From Aquabacterium sp. (lineage in GTDB: Bacteria > Pseudomonadota > Gammaproteobacteria > Burkholderiales > Burkholderiaceae_C): DNA of 64,000 bases. Both the position numbers and the translations under genes were made by a program. Each line of letters begins with the position of its first letter. Position 1 is the stretch's first letter. Positions 30,758 to 38,833 of the stretch are shown here, one piece after another. Location of the stretch: positions 124,001 through 188,000 of the forward strand of contig NZ_JAQSDR010000006.1 in assembly GCF_029946005.1 (NCBI RefSeq), read 5' to 3'. The notes below the pieces were generated by a model. The model worked only from the letters and a program-made list of their open reading frames with translations, was not told the DNA's origin and searched no databases.

Positions 30758-30770
30758 GGTGCAAAGCACC
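30758..30770 (-). promoter_or_regulatory. Hairpin after the cobalamin riboswitch
   Basis: GGTGC and GCACC pair perfectly around a three-base loop directly after the B12 box on the minus strand, 57 bases before the btuB start. It may be part of the expression platform. The structure lacks a T-run, so a simple terminator is unlikely. Confidence 0.45.
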
Positions 30771-30775
30771 CCCTG

Positions 30776-30984
30776 TTGGCCGGTATCCGGGCTGAGCAGT
30801 ACAACCCGTGCGGCCTTCCCAGATGCGTGGAGCATCCAGTGGCAAGAGAGCACGGGCGAAGGACTTGGCAAATGCGCCGAGCCCTTGACCACCGACCGTT
30901 GCGGGGGCAGCGCAGGTAGGGCGCGGCATGTGTGAATGCCTGAACCGTCCTGCTTCCCGTTTAACTGCACCAGGGAGAACCCCA
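30776..30984 (-). promoter_or_regulatory. Cobalamin riboswitch
   Basis: Read on the minus strand, the region has the conserved cobalamin riboswitch blocks in order: an AAACGGGAA segment (about 30954-30963), GCTGCCCCCGCAAC with flanks (about 30895-30911), GCCACTGG (about 30838-30845), GGGAAGGC (about 30814-30821), and the B12 box GCCCGGATACCGGCC (30778-30792). It lies 75 bases upstream of the first btuB gene of the 18-gene operon. Binding of adenosylcobalamin should reduce expression. It appears to be the only such element in the window. Confidence 0.95.
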
Positions 30985-31004
30985 GCGCGAGCACCAACAC
31001 GGCG

Positions 31005-31036
31005 ATTGTAAAGGACTTGGCAAGCAGGCCTACAAT
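31005..31036. promoter_or_regulatory. Overlapping divergent promoter candidates
   Basis: The 32 bp segment has TTGTAA (31006-31011) and TACAAT (31031-31036) on the plus strand, 19 bp apart. On the minus strand the same bases read TTGTAG (31030-31035) and TACAAT (31005-31010), again 19 bp apart. The first would serve the zapA operon, the second the riboswitch operon. The 19 bp spacing is longer than the ideal 17, so this is a prediction only. Confidence 0.4.
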
Positions 31037-31274
31037 GACCGCCATGTCCAGAATCGATGATCTCACCGAGCGCGTTGAGCGGTTGCTGCTGCGTCACGAA
31101 GAGCTTCAGCGCACCCACGACCTGTTGCAGCAGCAACTGGACGTGACCACGCACGAGCGTGATTCTCTCAAGGCCCGATTGGCTGCAGCCCGGGCCCGCA
31201 TCGACGCCCTGATCGACAAGCTGCCCGCGTCCTTGCCTGCCGACGCCTCCTCGACCCACTCGCCCGACGCATGA
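31035..31274 (+). CDS. Small coiled-coil protein upstream of zapA (ZapB/TIGR02449-like)
   Basis: The 79-residue protein is almost entirely a heptad-patterned helix (RIDDLTERVERLLLRHEELQ, then LLQQQLDVTTHERDSLKARL), which predicts a coiled coil over about residues 6-60, followed by a short Ser/Ala/Pro tail. Proteins of this size and type lie directly upstream of zapA in beta- and gammaproteobacteria and are thought to aid cell division, but this is not shown for this gene. The start is either ATG 31035 (MTAMSR) or 31044 (MSRIDD). The stop overlaps the zapA start (ATGA). Confidence 0.75.
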   Translation: MTAMSRIDDLTERVERLLLRHEELQRTHDLLQQQLDVTTHERDSLKARLAAARARIDALIDKLPASLPADASSTHSPDA

Positions 31275-31594
31275 AACAAATCGAAGTCTCGATCATGGGC
31301 CAAAGCTATTTGCTGGGTTGCCCTGAAGGCGGAGAAGCGCGCCTGAAGGAAGCCGTCTCGCACGTGGACCGCGAAATGTGCGCCATCCGTGACAGCGGCA
31401 AGCTCAAAGCACGTGAGCGGATCGCGGTGCTGTCTGCGCTGAACCTGGCTTACGAGCTCACCGAGCGGCCTGCCGTCACCGCGCCTGCGGCCAGCACCAC
31501 CGCCGATTCAGCCGACGTGCCATCGCCTGAACATGTGGATCGGCTCATTGCCCGCATCGACCAGGTGCTGGGCCAAGATGGTCACTTGATTTAA
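31271..31594 (+). CDS. zapA: ZapA, FtsZ-ring-associated protein
   Basis: The 107-residue protein starts MKQIEVSIMGQSYLLGCPEG, the ZapA pattern, and has the family's VSHVDREMCAIRDSGKLKARERIAVL helix followed by a C-terminal coiled coil. ZapA binds FtsZ and cross-links protofilaments at the division site. It is translationally coupled to the small coiled-coil gene and is followed by the 6S RNA gene, as in E. coli zapA-ssrS. Confidence 0.93.
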   Translation: MKQIEVSIMGQSYLLGCPEGGEARLKEAVSHVDREMCAIRDSGKLKARERIAVLSALNLAYELTERPAVTAPAASTTADSADVPSPEHVDRLIARIDQVLGQDGHLI

Positions 31595-31649
31595 ACCCCT
31601 TCGCAACGGGGTATTTCCACACCCATCAGGGCGCGGCGCACGTAGAATG

Positions 31650-31831
31650 AATTCGTTCGTCGCGTTCGTGGAAGCTTTTAATTCCTTGAACCGATGCTCT
31701 TAGAGCCAGGGCTTGGAACATTGCGAAGTGGGTGTGATCGTCTCGCGTCAGACGAACCCGAAGCCTCGCTGACCTCGCCCACCTGAATCCCCTGGGTTCA
31801 GGAACGCGGCAACCAGTGCGCGGCGAACACC
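31650..31831 (+). ncRNA. ssrS: 6S RNA
   Basis: The position right after zapA is the usual 6S location. The ends pair: GTTCGTCGCG (31655-31664) with CGCGGCGAAC (31819-31828), with only one G-T pair. Near the 3' side, a CCTGAA...TTCAGG hairpin followed by GCGGC resembles the E. coli 6S 3' arm. A TAGAAT -10-like element is at 31643-31648, which would place the start near 31655. 6S RNA mimics an open promoter and sequesters sigma-70 RNA polymerase. The exact ends are estimated. Confidence 0.8.
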
Positions 31832-32854
31832 TTATGTGTGCACGAACTGAATGCTGGCCAAGGCCACACGGTTCCCACCGGTGTCACGGGCACTGGCCAT
31901 GGCGCGATCTGCGCTGCGCATCATCTCTTCGACCGAGCCCGCGGTGTGCGGAAAACTTGCCACCCCCATGCTCACCGAAAACGGAATCTGCTGCCCGTTG
32001 TGCGGCACGATGTGCCCCGCGCATTGACGGCGCAGTTGCTCCATCCTGGAATGGGCCGTGGCCAGGCCAACGCCCGACAGCAACACCACAAAGCGATCGC
32101 CACCCAGGCGGCACGGGGAGTCCATGGCGCGGGTGTTGGCGCGCAGCAAGCGGCCCAGGGCTTCGACCACGCGTTCGCCCCCCTCGGGCCCGTGCAGGCG
32201 CAGGATTTCTTCCAGCCCGTCGATCGACACCGAGACCAGCGCGAACTCGCGTTGCTCGCGGCTGGACAGGTCGGCCTCGCGGCGCAGTTGTTCTTCGAAG
32301 TGGGCGCGGTGGTACAGGCCGGAGGCGGCATCTCGCACCTGGTTGTCCTGCATGTCGCGGCGCAGGTTATCGTTGGCCTTTTGCTGGGCTTCCAGCTGCT
32401 GCAGCGCGGAGTGCAATTGGGTTTCGCGGCGCTTTTGTTCGGTCACGTCCTTCCAGACGGACAGCAACTTGCCCGCAGGGGCCGCCTGACCTTCTGCAGC
32501 GGGCGCTTGGCGCCACACGGTAAAGTCACGGCGTTCGCCGGAGCGCTCCAGGCGGTGCTCGGTCAAAAAGCCTTGGGTCAAGGACAGGGCCTGCTGATCA
32601 GCAGCGCGCAAGGCCACGGCCTGCACGGCATCGAAAAGATCCGCGTCCTGCGCGCCCACCACCGTGGTGCGCGGGCCGGCCAACAAACTGGAAGCGGCCT
32701 CGTTGGCCCACTCGTAACGTCCACTGGCCACATCCTTGACCAGCAAGGCCACCCCCAATTGATCAAGGGCATGCACCAGAGCGTCTGACAACACGCCTCT
32801 GGACAGTGTCTCCACAGCGTTTGAATCGGCCATAACGTTGATTGGTGTGATCAT
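31832..32854 (-). CDS. PAS protein with degenerate GGDEF domain
   Basis: The 340-residue protein (start ATG 32854 chosen; ATG 32833 and 32887 are alternatives) has an N-terminal PAS-like region (about 20-140), a short helix, and a GGDEF-type domain (about 170-335). The catalytic motif reads GGDRF instead of GGDEF (near residue 249), so the conserved Glu is replaced by Arg and cyclase activity is doubtful. It may act as a c-di-GMP or GTP binder or a signalling scaffold. Its stop codon meets the 3' end of the 6S RNA with no gap, in convergent orientation. No membrane segment is seen. Confidence 0.8.
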   Translation of the reverse strand: MITPINVMADSNAVETLSRGVLSDALVHALDQLGVALLVKDVASGRYEWANEAASSLLAGPRTTVVGAQDADLFDAVQAVALRAADQQALSLTQGFLTEHRLERSGERRDFTVWRQAPAAEGQAAPAGKLLSVWKDVTEQKRRETQLHSALQQLEAQQKANDNLRRDMQDNQVRDAASGLYHRAHFEEQLRREADLSSREQREFALVSVSIDGLEEILRLHGPEGGERVVEALGRLLRANTRAMDSPCRLGGDRFVVLLSGVGLATAHSRMEQLRRQCAGHIVPHNGQQIPFSVSMGVASFPHTAGSVEEMMRSADRAMASARDTGGNRVALASIQFVHT

Positions 32855-33036
32855 GAGTTCTTGGAACAACCCGGTGCATTCGAGCATGCATGGGGCCGAA
32901 GGCCTTCAGGGCCAAATCTTGGCTTAAATTAACGCGGCTGGCTGCCCTTCAAACATGGGATGTGAGCCACCTTTACAGTACTTGTGTGCGCTTTACCACG
33001 GTGCATTGACCTCTATTCCCCTCCTTGGTACCCGCC

Positions 33037-33939
33037 ATGACCCAACTCACTGTTTTAGGTTGCGGCTTGATGGGCGCGCCGATGACGCGCCGCCTGCTCG
33101 CCGCTGGATTTTCGGTCACCGCCTGGAACCGCACGCGCGCCAAGGCCGAAGCCCTTGAATCCGCAGGGGCACTGCTGGCCAACTCGCCAGCGCAGGCCGT
33201 GGCGCGGGCCGACATCGTGATCACCATGCTGGAGCATGGCCAGGTGGTGGAAGAGGTCTTGTTTGGCCCGGCCACCGACAGCGCCGCCCAAGCCCTCAAG
33301 CCTGGCGCATTGGTGATCGACATGAGCTCAATCCTGCCCGAACAGGCCCGGGACCATGCCGCGCGTCTGGCTTTGTCGGGCGCCACCAGCCTGGACGCCC
33401 CCGTCTCGGGCGGCACCGTGGGCGCCGAAGCTGGCACCCTGGCCATCATGGTCGGAGGCCTGGCCGAAGACTTCGAACGCGCGCGGCCGGTGTTCGCGGC
33501 ACTGGGTCGGCCTGTGCACGTCGGCCCCATCGGCAGCGGGCAACTGGCCAAGCTGGCCAACCAGATGATCGTGGGCATCACCTTGGGCGCGGTGGCCGAG
33601 GCCCTGCTGCTGGCCGAGCGCGGGGGTGCCGACCCAGCCAGGGTGCGAGAAGCCCTGCGCGGGGGCTTTGCCGAAAGCCGGATCCTGGAAGTGCATGGGC
33701 AGCGCATGGTCGATGGTGATTTCGCCAAACGCGGTTCGCTGGCCATCCAGCTCAAAGACCTGAACAACGCGCTCCACACCGCCTCAGCGATGGGTTTTGA
33801 CGCGCCCATCACGCAGCGACTGGCCGCGCTGTACGCCGATGCGGCCCACCATGGCTTCGATCAGTTGGACCAATCCGGCGTGTTCTGCGAGTTGCAGCGC
33901 CGACAAAATCCACTGGTATTCAGCGACCCCGTGGTTTGA
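33037..33939 (+). CDS. NAD(P)-dependent beta-hydroxyacid dehydrogenase (HIBADH/GLYR family)
   Basis: The 300-residue protein has an N-terminal Rossmann fold with LGCGLMGAPMTRRLLAAG, the substrate motif DAPVSGGTVGAEAGTLAIMVGG near residue 122, and the catalytic lysine in GQLAKLANQM near 171. These define the family of 3-hydroxyisobutyrate dehydrogenase, tartronate semialdehyde reductase and succinic semialdehyde or glyoxylate reductase. The exact substrate cannot be told. The ATG at 33037 is favoured over a TTG at 33025. The next feature is a tRNA gene 15 bp downstream. Confidence 0.87.
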   Translation: MTQLTVLGCGLMGAPMTRRLLAAGFSVTAWNRTRAKAEALESAGALLANSPAQAVARADIVITMLEHGQVVEEVLFGPATDSAAQALKPGALVIDMSSILPEQARDHAARLALSGATSLDAPVSGGTVGAEAGTLAIMVGGLAEDFERARPVFAALGRPVHVGPIGSGQLAKLANQMIVGITLGAVAEALLLAERGGADPARVREALRGGFAESRILEVHGQRMVDGDFAKRGSLAIQLKDLNNALHTASAMGFDAPITQRLAALYADAAHHGFDQLDQSGVFCELQRRQNPLVFSDPVV

Positions 33940-33954
33940 TACACTGGTTTTGAA

Positions 33955-34030
33955 GGGCCGGTAGCTCAGTTGGGAGAGCGCTGCGTTCGCAATGCAGAGG
34001 TCGTCAGTTCGATCCTGATTCGGTCCACCA
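33955..34030 (+). tRNA. tRNA-Ala (anticodon CGC)
   Basis: The 76-base sequence folds as a tRNA: acceptor GGGCCGG against TCGGTCC (two G-T pairs), D-arm GCTC/GAGC, anticodon stem CTGCG/TGCAG with loop TTCGCAA, and TTCGATC in the T-loop. The anticodon CGC (33988-33990) reads GCG alanine codons. The 3' CCA is encoded (34028-34030). Confidence 0.93.
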
Positions 34031-34033
34031 GTT

Positions 34034-35482
34034 TCAATGGTTGCGTCGGTCGTAGCCCTGTTTGACGTAGTAGCGCCGCTTGGCCTCGTACATGTGCTGG
34101 TCGGCCCGGTGCACCAGCGCCTCCATGCGTTCGCCATCCACACTGGTGGCCGAGCCAATGGCCAAGCTGATCTGCGAGCTGCCCGCGTTGAACTGGTTGT
34201 TCAGCGCCAGCAATTCACACAACTGCTCGACCCGTTTTTCGCACCCACGCGCATCGGTGTTGGGCAGCAGCAAGGCGAATTCGTCGCCCCCGATGCGAGA
34301 GGCCGTGCAGGGCCGGTCCACCGCCTTGCGCAGGACCTCGCCCACGCGGCGAAGCATGGCGTCGCCACCGGCATGGCCCAGTTCGTCATTGACGCCCTTG
34401 AGGTTGTTCAGGTCCACCACCACCACACTGATTGGCCAAGGGCCGTGGCGCTCCAGCCGGTTGATCTCGTCCGTGAAGAAGGATCGATTGCGCAGGCCGG
34501 TCAAGGCATCGTGCATGCCCAGGTACTCCAGGTAGGCCTCGGCTTTTTTACGCGCACTGATGTCGGTCAGGGACACCAGCACCTTGTCCCAACGCTCTTC
34601 GTGGCCAGGCAGCACCGAGAACTGCAGGTACACATGCACCTTCTCGCCGTCCAGCGCGTAGTTCACCACTTCGCGTTGCTGGAACAGCTTCCCATTCCAC
34701 AAATCGACCAGTTGCTCGGCAAAATGCGGGCGCATGTCATCGCGGAAGACCTTGTCGGTTTGCGCCAGCAACGACACCTTGTCGGCAGCACGGAACATGT
34801 GCACGGTCTGCTGGTTGATGTCCAGCACGCGGATCTCTTGCAGGCAACGGGTCACGAATTCAGGGTGCACATCCAGGAAGACCCGAAAGTCGGCAATGCC
34901 TTGGCCTCGCACCTCTTCAATCAACTGTTTGATGCCCGTGAAGTCTTCCAGCCACAAGGAAACCGGTGAATGCTCGAACAGGCCTTTGGCCTCCAGCTCG
35001 CTGGTCCGCAAAGCGCGCTCGGTGCGCGAACGTTCGGTGGTGTCCTCGATCGCTAGCAGCACGCGCGACCACGTGTCCTCGTGGCCAGGCAGGATGTTGG
35101 CCTTCAGCGAAATCGACAGGCGCTCGCCATGCAAGGTGTAGTTCACGGTCTGGCTGGCAAACTGGGTGCGACCAGCCCACAACTGCGCCAGCTCTTCAAT
35201 GTGCTGCTCGAACATGTCATCGCGGAACACCAGGTGCAATTGGGACGACAACTCGGCCAGATCCTGGGCACCATAGAGCGACAAGGTGCGTTGGTTCACC
35301 CTCAGGATGCGCAGGCACTTGGAGCACTCGGCCACGCGCTCAGGGTGTTGGCGCAAAAAGGCGCGCAGGTCGGTCACCCCTTGCTTGCGCCATTGCGTGA
35401 ACAGCGTTTTCAAAGCGCTGTAGTCCTCCAGCCAAAGCGACACCGGTGCCAGCTCAAACATGTCGGCATAGAGATCGTCCAT
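34034..35482 (-). CDS. Diguanylate cyclase with duplicated PAS-like sensor region
   Basis: The 482-residue protein has two copies of a PAS-like module. Each begins with a near-identical phrase (APVSLWLEDY at about 11, SPVSLWLEDF at about 176), includes VFRDDM, and ends near LPGHEDTWSRVLLAIEDTT or LPGHEERWDKVLVSLTDIS. A GGDEF domain follows (about 325-482) with an intact RIGGDEF near residue 397, so it should make cyclic di-GMP. The upstream inhibitory RxxD site is not intact (RPCT). No membrane segment is predicted. Its stop lies three bases from the tRNA-Ala 3' end, convergent. Confidence 0.9.
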   Translation of the reverse strand: MDDLYADMFELAPVSLWLEDYSALKTLFTQWRKQGVTDLRAFLRQHPERVAECSKCLRILRVNQRTLSLYGAQDLAELSSQLHLVFRDDMFEQHIEELAQLWAGRTQFASQTVNYTLHGERLSISLKANILPGHEDTWSRVLLAIEDTTERSRTERALRTSELEAKGLFEHSPVSLWLEDFTGIKQLIEEVRGQGIADFRVFLDVHPEFVTRCLQEIRVLDINQQTVHMFRAADKVSLLAQTDKVFRDDMRPHFAEQLVDLWNGKLFQQREVVNYALDGEKVHVYLQFSVLPGHEERWDKVLVSLTDISARKKAEAYLEYLGMHDALTGLRNRSFFTDEINRLERHGPWPISVVVVDLNNLKGVNDELGHAGGDAMLRRVGEVLRKAVDRPCTASRIGGDEFALLLPNTDARGCEKRVEQLCELLALNNQFNAGSSQISLAIGSATSVDGERMEALVHRADQHMYEAKRRYYVKQGYDRRNH

Positions 35483-35582
35483 CGCGCGGGGTCTTTCCAG
35501 GGGGGCTCAAGTAGGGTGATCGACACGGTAGCAGATGCAACGAAGGCATGATGGCGTTTTTTCGTTTCTTCGCGCTGCCTCC

Positions 35583-36776
35583 ATGACCTCCAGTTTCATG
35601 CGCACGGCCCTGGTTCTGGGACTGCTGACCGCCATCGGCCCGTTCGCCATCGACATGTACCTGCCCGCCTTGCCCGCCATCGGGCAAAGCTTGCACGCGG
35701 ACACGGGCGAGGTGCAATGGAGCCTGATGGCTTTCTTCCTGTCGCTGGGCTTGTGCCAGCTGATCTACGGGCCGTGGTCGGACATGGTCGGGCGCAAGAC
35801 GCCGCTGTATGTGGGGCTGGTGCTGTTCGCGGTGACCAGCGTGGCCTGCGGCCTGGCGCAAGACATCCACACCCTGACGGTCTGGCGCTTCATCCAGGGC
35901 ATCGGGGCCTGCGCCACCATGGCCATCCCGCGCGCCATCGTGCGCGACCTGCACACCGGCACCGATGCCGCCCGGTTGATGTCCCTGCTCATGCTGGTGT
36001 TCAGCGTGTCACCCGTGCTGGCGCCCTTGGCAGGCAGCATCGCCATCGAACTGGCCAGCTGGCGCGCCGTGTTCTGGGCGGTCACGGTGGCGGCGGTGCT
36101 GGGTCTGGTGCTCACGGCAACCATGTTGCCCGAAACCCGCCCACCCGCTGACCGCATTGGCAGCAACCTCGCCAGCGCCTGGGCGGGCTACGTCACCCTG
36201 ATGAAGGACCGGCACTTTCTGGGGCTGACCTTCATTGGTGGCTTCGGCATGGCCAGCTTTTTCGTCTACCTGGCCAACTCGTCCTTCGTGCTGATCCAGG
36301 GCTATGGGTTGACGCCAATGCTGTACAGCTTCTTCTTTTCGATCAATGCCGTGGCTTTCATCGGCACGGCGCAACTCACCGGCTGGCTCACCAAGCGATT
36401 TGGCATGCAGGGCGTCGTCAAAGTCGCGGCCATGGGCTACGTGCTGCCCCTGATCGTGCTGTGGGTGGTGTTTGCCATGGGCATGCAGCGTCTGGACGTG
36501 CTGGCCATCTTGCTGTTCATCGGCTACGGCTTCCTGGGCCTGATCATCCCCACCACCTCGGTGCTGGCGCTGGACAACCATGGCGCCATTGCTGGCACCG
36601 CCTCGGCCTTGCTGGGCACTCTGCAAATGGTGACCGGTGCGGTGGTGGTGGCGCTCATGGGGCTGTTCATGGACGGCTCAGCGCTGGCCATGGTAGCGGG
36701 CATCACCGTCTGCGCACTGATCACCTGGGCCTTGACCTTCCTGACCCTGCGCTCGCATGGGCATGCTGCGTCCTGA
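35583..36776 (+). CDS. Bcr/CflA family drug-resistance MFS transporter
   Basis: The 397-residue protein (start ATG 35583, MTSSFMRTALV) has twelve membrane segments. The Bcr/CflA start AIGPFAIDMYLPALPAI is present, as is the loop 2-3 motif A (GPWSDMVGRKTPLY), and a GIGACATMAIPRAIVRD segment typical of the subfamily follows. Members export drugs such as bicyclomycin, sulfonamides or small peptides using the proton gradient. The actual substrate is unknown. It diverges from the diguanylate cyclase upstream. Confidence 0.9.
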   Translation: MTSSFMRTALVLGLLTAIGPFAIDMYLPALPAIGQSLHADTGEVQWSLMAFFLSLGLCQLIYGPWSDMVGRKTPLYVGLVLFAVTSVACGLAQDIHTLTVWRFIQGIGACATMAIPRAIVRDLHTGTDAARLMSLLMLVFSVSPVLAPLAGSIAIELASWRAVFWAVTVAAVLGLVLTATMLPETRPPADRIGSNLASAWAGYVTLMKDRHFLGLTFIGGFGMASFFVYLANSSFVLIQGYGLTPMLYSFFFSINAVAFIGTAQLTGWLTKRFGMQGVVKVAAMGYVLPLIVLWVVFAMGMQRLDVLAILLFIGYGFLGLIIPTTSVLALDNHGAIAGTASALLGTLQMVTGAVVVALMGLFMDGSALAMVAGITVCALITWALTFLTLRSHGHAAS

Positions 36777-36781
36777 ACGGC

Positions 36782-38326
36782 CTACCGGAACACGCTCACG
36801 GCCTCGACCAATCGCGCCGCCTGCTCTTTCAGCCCTTCAGACGCAGCGGCGCTTTGCTCCACCAATGCCGCGTTCTGCTGAGTGATCTGGTCCAGGTGGC
36901 TGACCGCCTGACCCACTTGGGTGATGCCGCTGCTCTGCTCGCGGGTCGCGGAACTGATCTCTGCGATCAGATCCGACACCCTTTGAACTTGGCTGACCAC
37001 CTCGTCCATCGTTTTGCCGGCGTCGTCCACTTGCTTGGAGCCCGACTCCACCTTCTCGACGCTGGCATTGATCAGATGCTTGATCTCCTTGGCCGCCTCG
37101 GCGCTGCGTTGCGCCAGGCTGCGCACCTCGCTGGCCACCACGGCAAAGCCGCGCCCCTGCTCGCCCGCACGCGCGGCTTCCACCGCCGCGTTCAAGGCCA
37201 GGATGTTGGTCTGAAAAGCAATGCCATCAATGACCCCGATGATGTCGGCGATCTTCTTGGAACTGTGGGTGATGGCGTTCATGGTGTTGACCACGTCGGC
37301 CACGGCCTTGCCCCCCTTGCCCGCCGCCTTGCTGGCCGTGCCCGACAACTCGTTGGCCTGGGTCGCGGTGTCGGCGCTGCTTCTCACGGTGGCCGTCATC
37401 TGCGTCATCGTCGACGCGGTTTGCTGAACGCTGGACGCGGCAGCCTCGGTGCGCGAGGCCAGGTCGTTGTTCCCCTGCGCTATCTCGTTGATGGCCGTCT
37501 GCACGTTGACGACCTGCTCACTGACGTCATCGATCAACCAGCGGAACATCAAGCCCAATTGACTGATCGCGCGCAAGGTCAAACCGACCTCGTCGACACG
37601 GTTCATGTGGACAGCGTTTTGCGTTTCGCCCGAGGCCACGCGCAGGGCTTGCTGACACATCTGCTCCACAGGCCGGGACACTTGCGCTTCCAGCCACCAT
37701 GCGGCCAACAGCGACAACACAGTCATGCCCGCGGCGAAGCCCGCCACCGCCATGCCACCCAAGCCCAGCACCCAAGCACCGATCACGCTGGCCGGCAGCA
37801 TGGCCAGCAAGGCCGACCGAATGCGCCACCGCACCGGCATGGTCTGCAGCAGCGAGGTCCAACCCATGAGACCAGTGCGCACCACCAGCCCCTTGTGAAA
37901 CTGGCGCCCTCCGGTCTGGCCGTCCTGGAACTTCTTGTACAGGCCTTGTGCCGCGTCAATTTCTTCGCGAGAAGCCTTGGTGCGCACCGACAGGTAGCCC
38001 GTGGGCCGACCATGGCGAACCACAGGCACAGCGCTGGCGCGCACCCAGTAGTGGTCACCAGTTTTGCGGCGGTTTTTCACGATGCCCGTCCACGGCTGAC
38101 CCGCCTTCAACGTGGCCCACATGTCGGCGAACGCCTCCTTGGGCATGTCCGGGTGCCGGACCAGGTTGTGGGCTTGCCCCTGCAACTCTTCACGGCTGTA
38201 ACCGCTGATCGACACAAATGCCGCGTTGGCGTAAGTGATGTGGCTTTGCACATCCGTCGTCGACATCAAGGTCGTGTCAGCGGGAAAATCAAACTCTTGT
38301 TGGGTGACGGGCTGGTTGTTGCGCAT
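36782..38326 (-). CDS. PAS-containing methyl-accepting chemotaxis protein (Aer-like)
   Basis: The 514-residue receptor has an N-terminal PAS domain (about 15-125) with [21 protein letters not shown], typical of Aer-type redox sensors. A hydrophobic region (about 165-210) follows, then a HAMP-like segment, and the MCP signalling domain whose tip contains [20 protein letters not shown]. It should signal to CheA/CheW in chemotaxis or energy taxis. No large periplasmic domain is present, as for Aer. No che genes lie in the window. Confidence 0.92.
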   Translation of the reverse strand: MRNNQPVTQQEFDFPADTTLMSTTDVQSHITYANAAFVSISGYSREELQGQAHNLVRHPDMPKEAFADMWATLKAGQPWTGIVKNRRKTGDHYWVRASAVPVVRHGRPTGYLSVRTKASREEIDAAQGLYKKFQDGQTGGRQFHKGLVVRTGLMGWTSLLQTMPVRWRIRSALLAMLPASVIGAWVLGLGGMAVAGFAAGMTVLSLLAAWWLEAQVSRPVEQMCQQALRVASGETQNAVHMNRVDEVGLTLRAISQLGLMFRWLIDDVSEQVVNVQTAINEIAQGNNDLASRTEAAASSVQQTASTMTQMTATVRSSADTATQANELSGTASKAAGKGGKAVADVVNTMNAITHSSKKIADIIGVIDGIAFQTNILALNAAVEAARAGEQGRGFAVVASEVRSLAQRSAEAAKEIKHLINASVEKVESGSKQVDDAGKTMDEVVSQVQRVSDLIAEISSATREQSSGITQVGQAVSHLDQITQQNAALVEQSAAASEGLKEQAARLVEAVSVFR

Positions 38327-38414
38327 GAGGTCGGGACGGTGATCAGGGAAGCCACCTTGTTATCGGCTGGAATGCCCCCGACTTCATCTCATCATTTCGG
38401 TCAAATCGACGTTT

Positions 38415-38777
38415 TTAGCCGCCCGCGCGCTTCACCGTCCAGCCCTGTTTCTGCAGAAACGCCATGACCGTTTCGACATGGTCACCCTGCACTTCCACCA
38501 CGCCATCCTTGACGGTGCCGCCACACCCACACGCGGCCTTGAGCTGTTTGCCCAACTGGTGGAGTGCCACCTCGTCCAGCGGCACGCCCTTGACCAAGGT
38601 CACGCCCTTGCCCTTGCGACCCTTGGTCTCGCGCGACACCCGCACGATGCCATCCGACGCAGGCAGGTTCAGCTTTTTGCTGCACACGCATTGCGCAACA
38701 GCTTGGCGGCATTCGGGGCAAGTGCGGCCCAGTTCGGTGGAGTAAACCAGCCCACCGCTGGATTTTTGAGGTTTCAT
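38415..38777 (-). CDS. SUI1-domain translation initiation factor-like protein (YciH)
   Basis: The 120-residue protein has an N-terminal zinc-ribbon-like segment (CPECRQAVAQCVC) and a SUI1/eIF1 domain (about 45-118) containing KGVTLVKGVPLD, ACGCGGTVKDGVVEVQGDH and a C-terminal MAFLQKQGWTVKRAGG. YciH-type proteins influence start-site fidelity of translation; the physiological role in bacteria is not settled. The gene diverges from ppk2 with about 57 bp between starts. Confidence 0.9.
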   Translation of the reverse strand: MKPQKSSGGLVYSTELGRTCPECRQAVAQCVCSKKLNLPASDGIVRVSRETKGRKGKGVTLVKGVPLDEVALHQLGKQLKAACGCGGTVKDGVVEVQGDHVETVMAFLQKQGWTVKRAGG

Positions 38778-38833
38778 GGCCTTGATGGATCTCTGTCACA
38801 GGGTTGACACCATACAGCGATACCGTCGACGCC

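Noticed and set aside
31595..31612. A possible terminator after zapA (ACCCC/GGGGT)
   Set aside because: The stem has only five pairs and no proper T-run follows; it also lies just before the 6S promoter, so its role is unclear.
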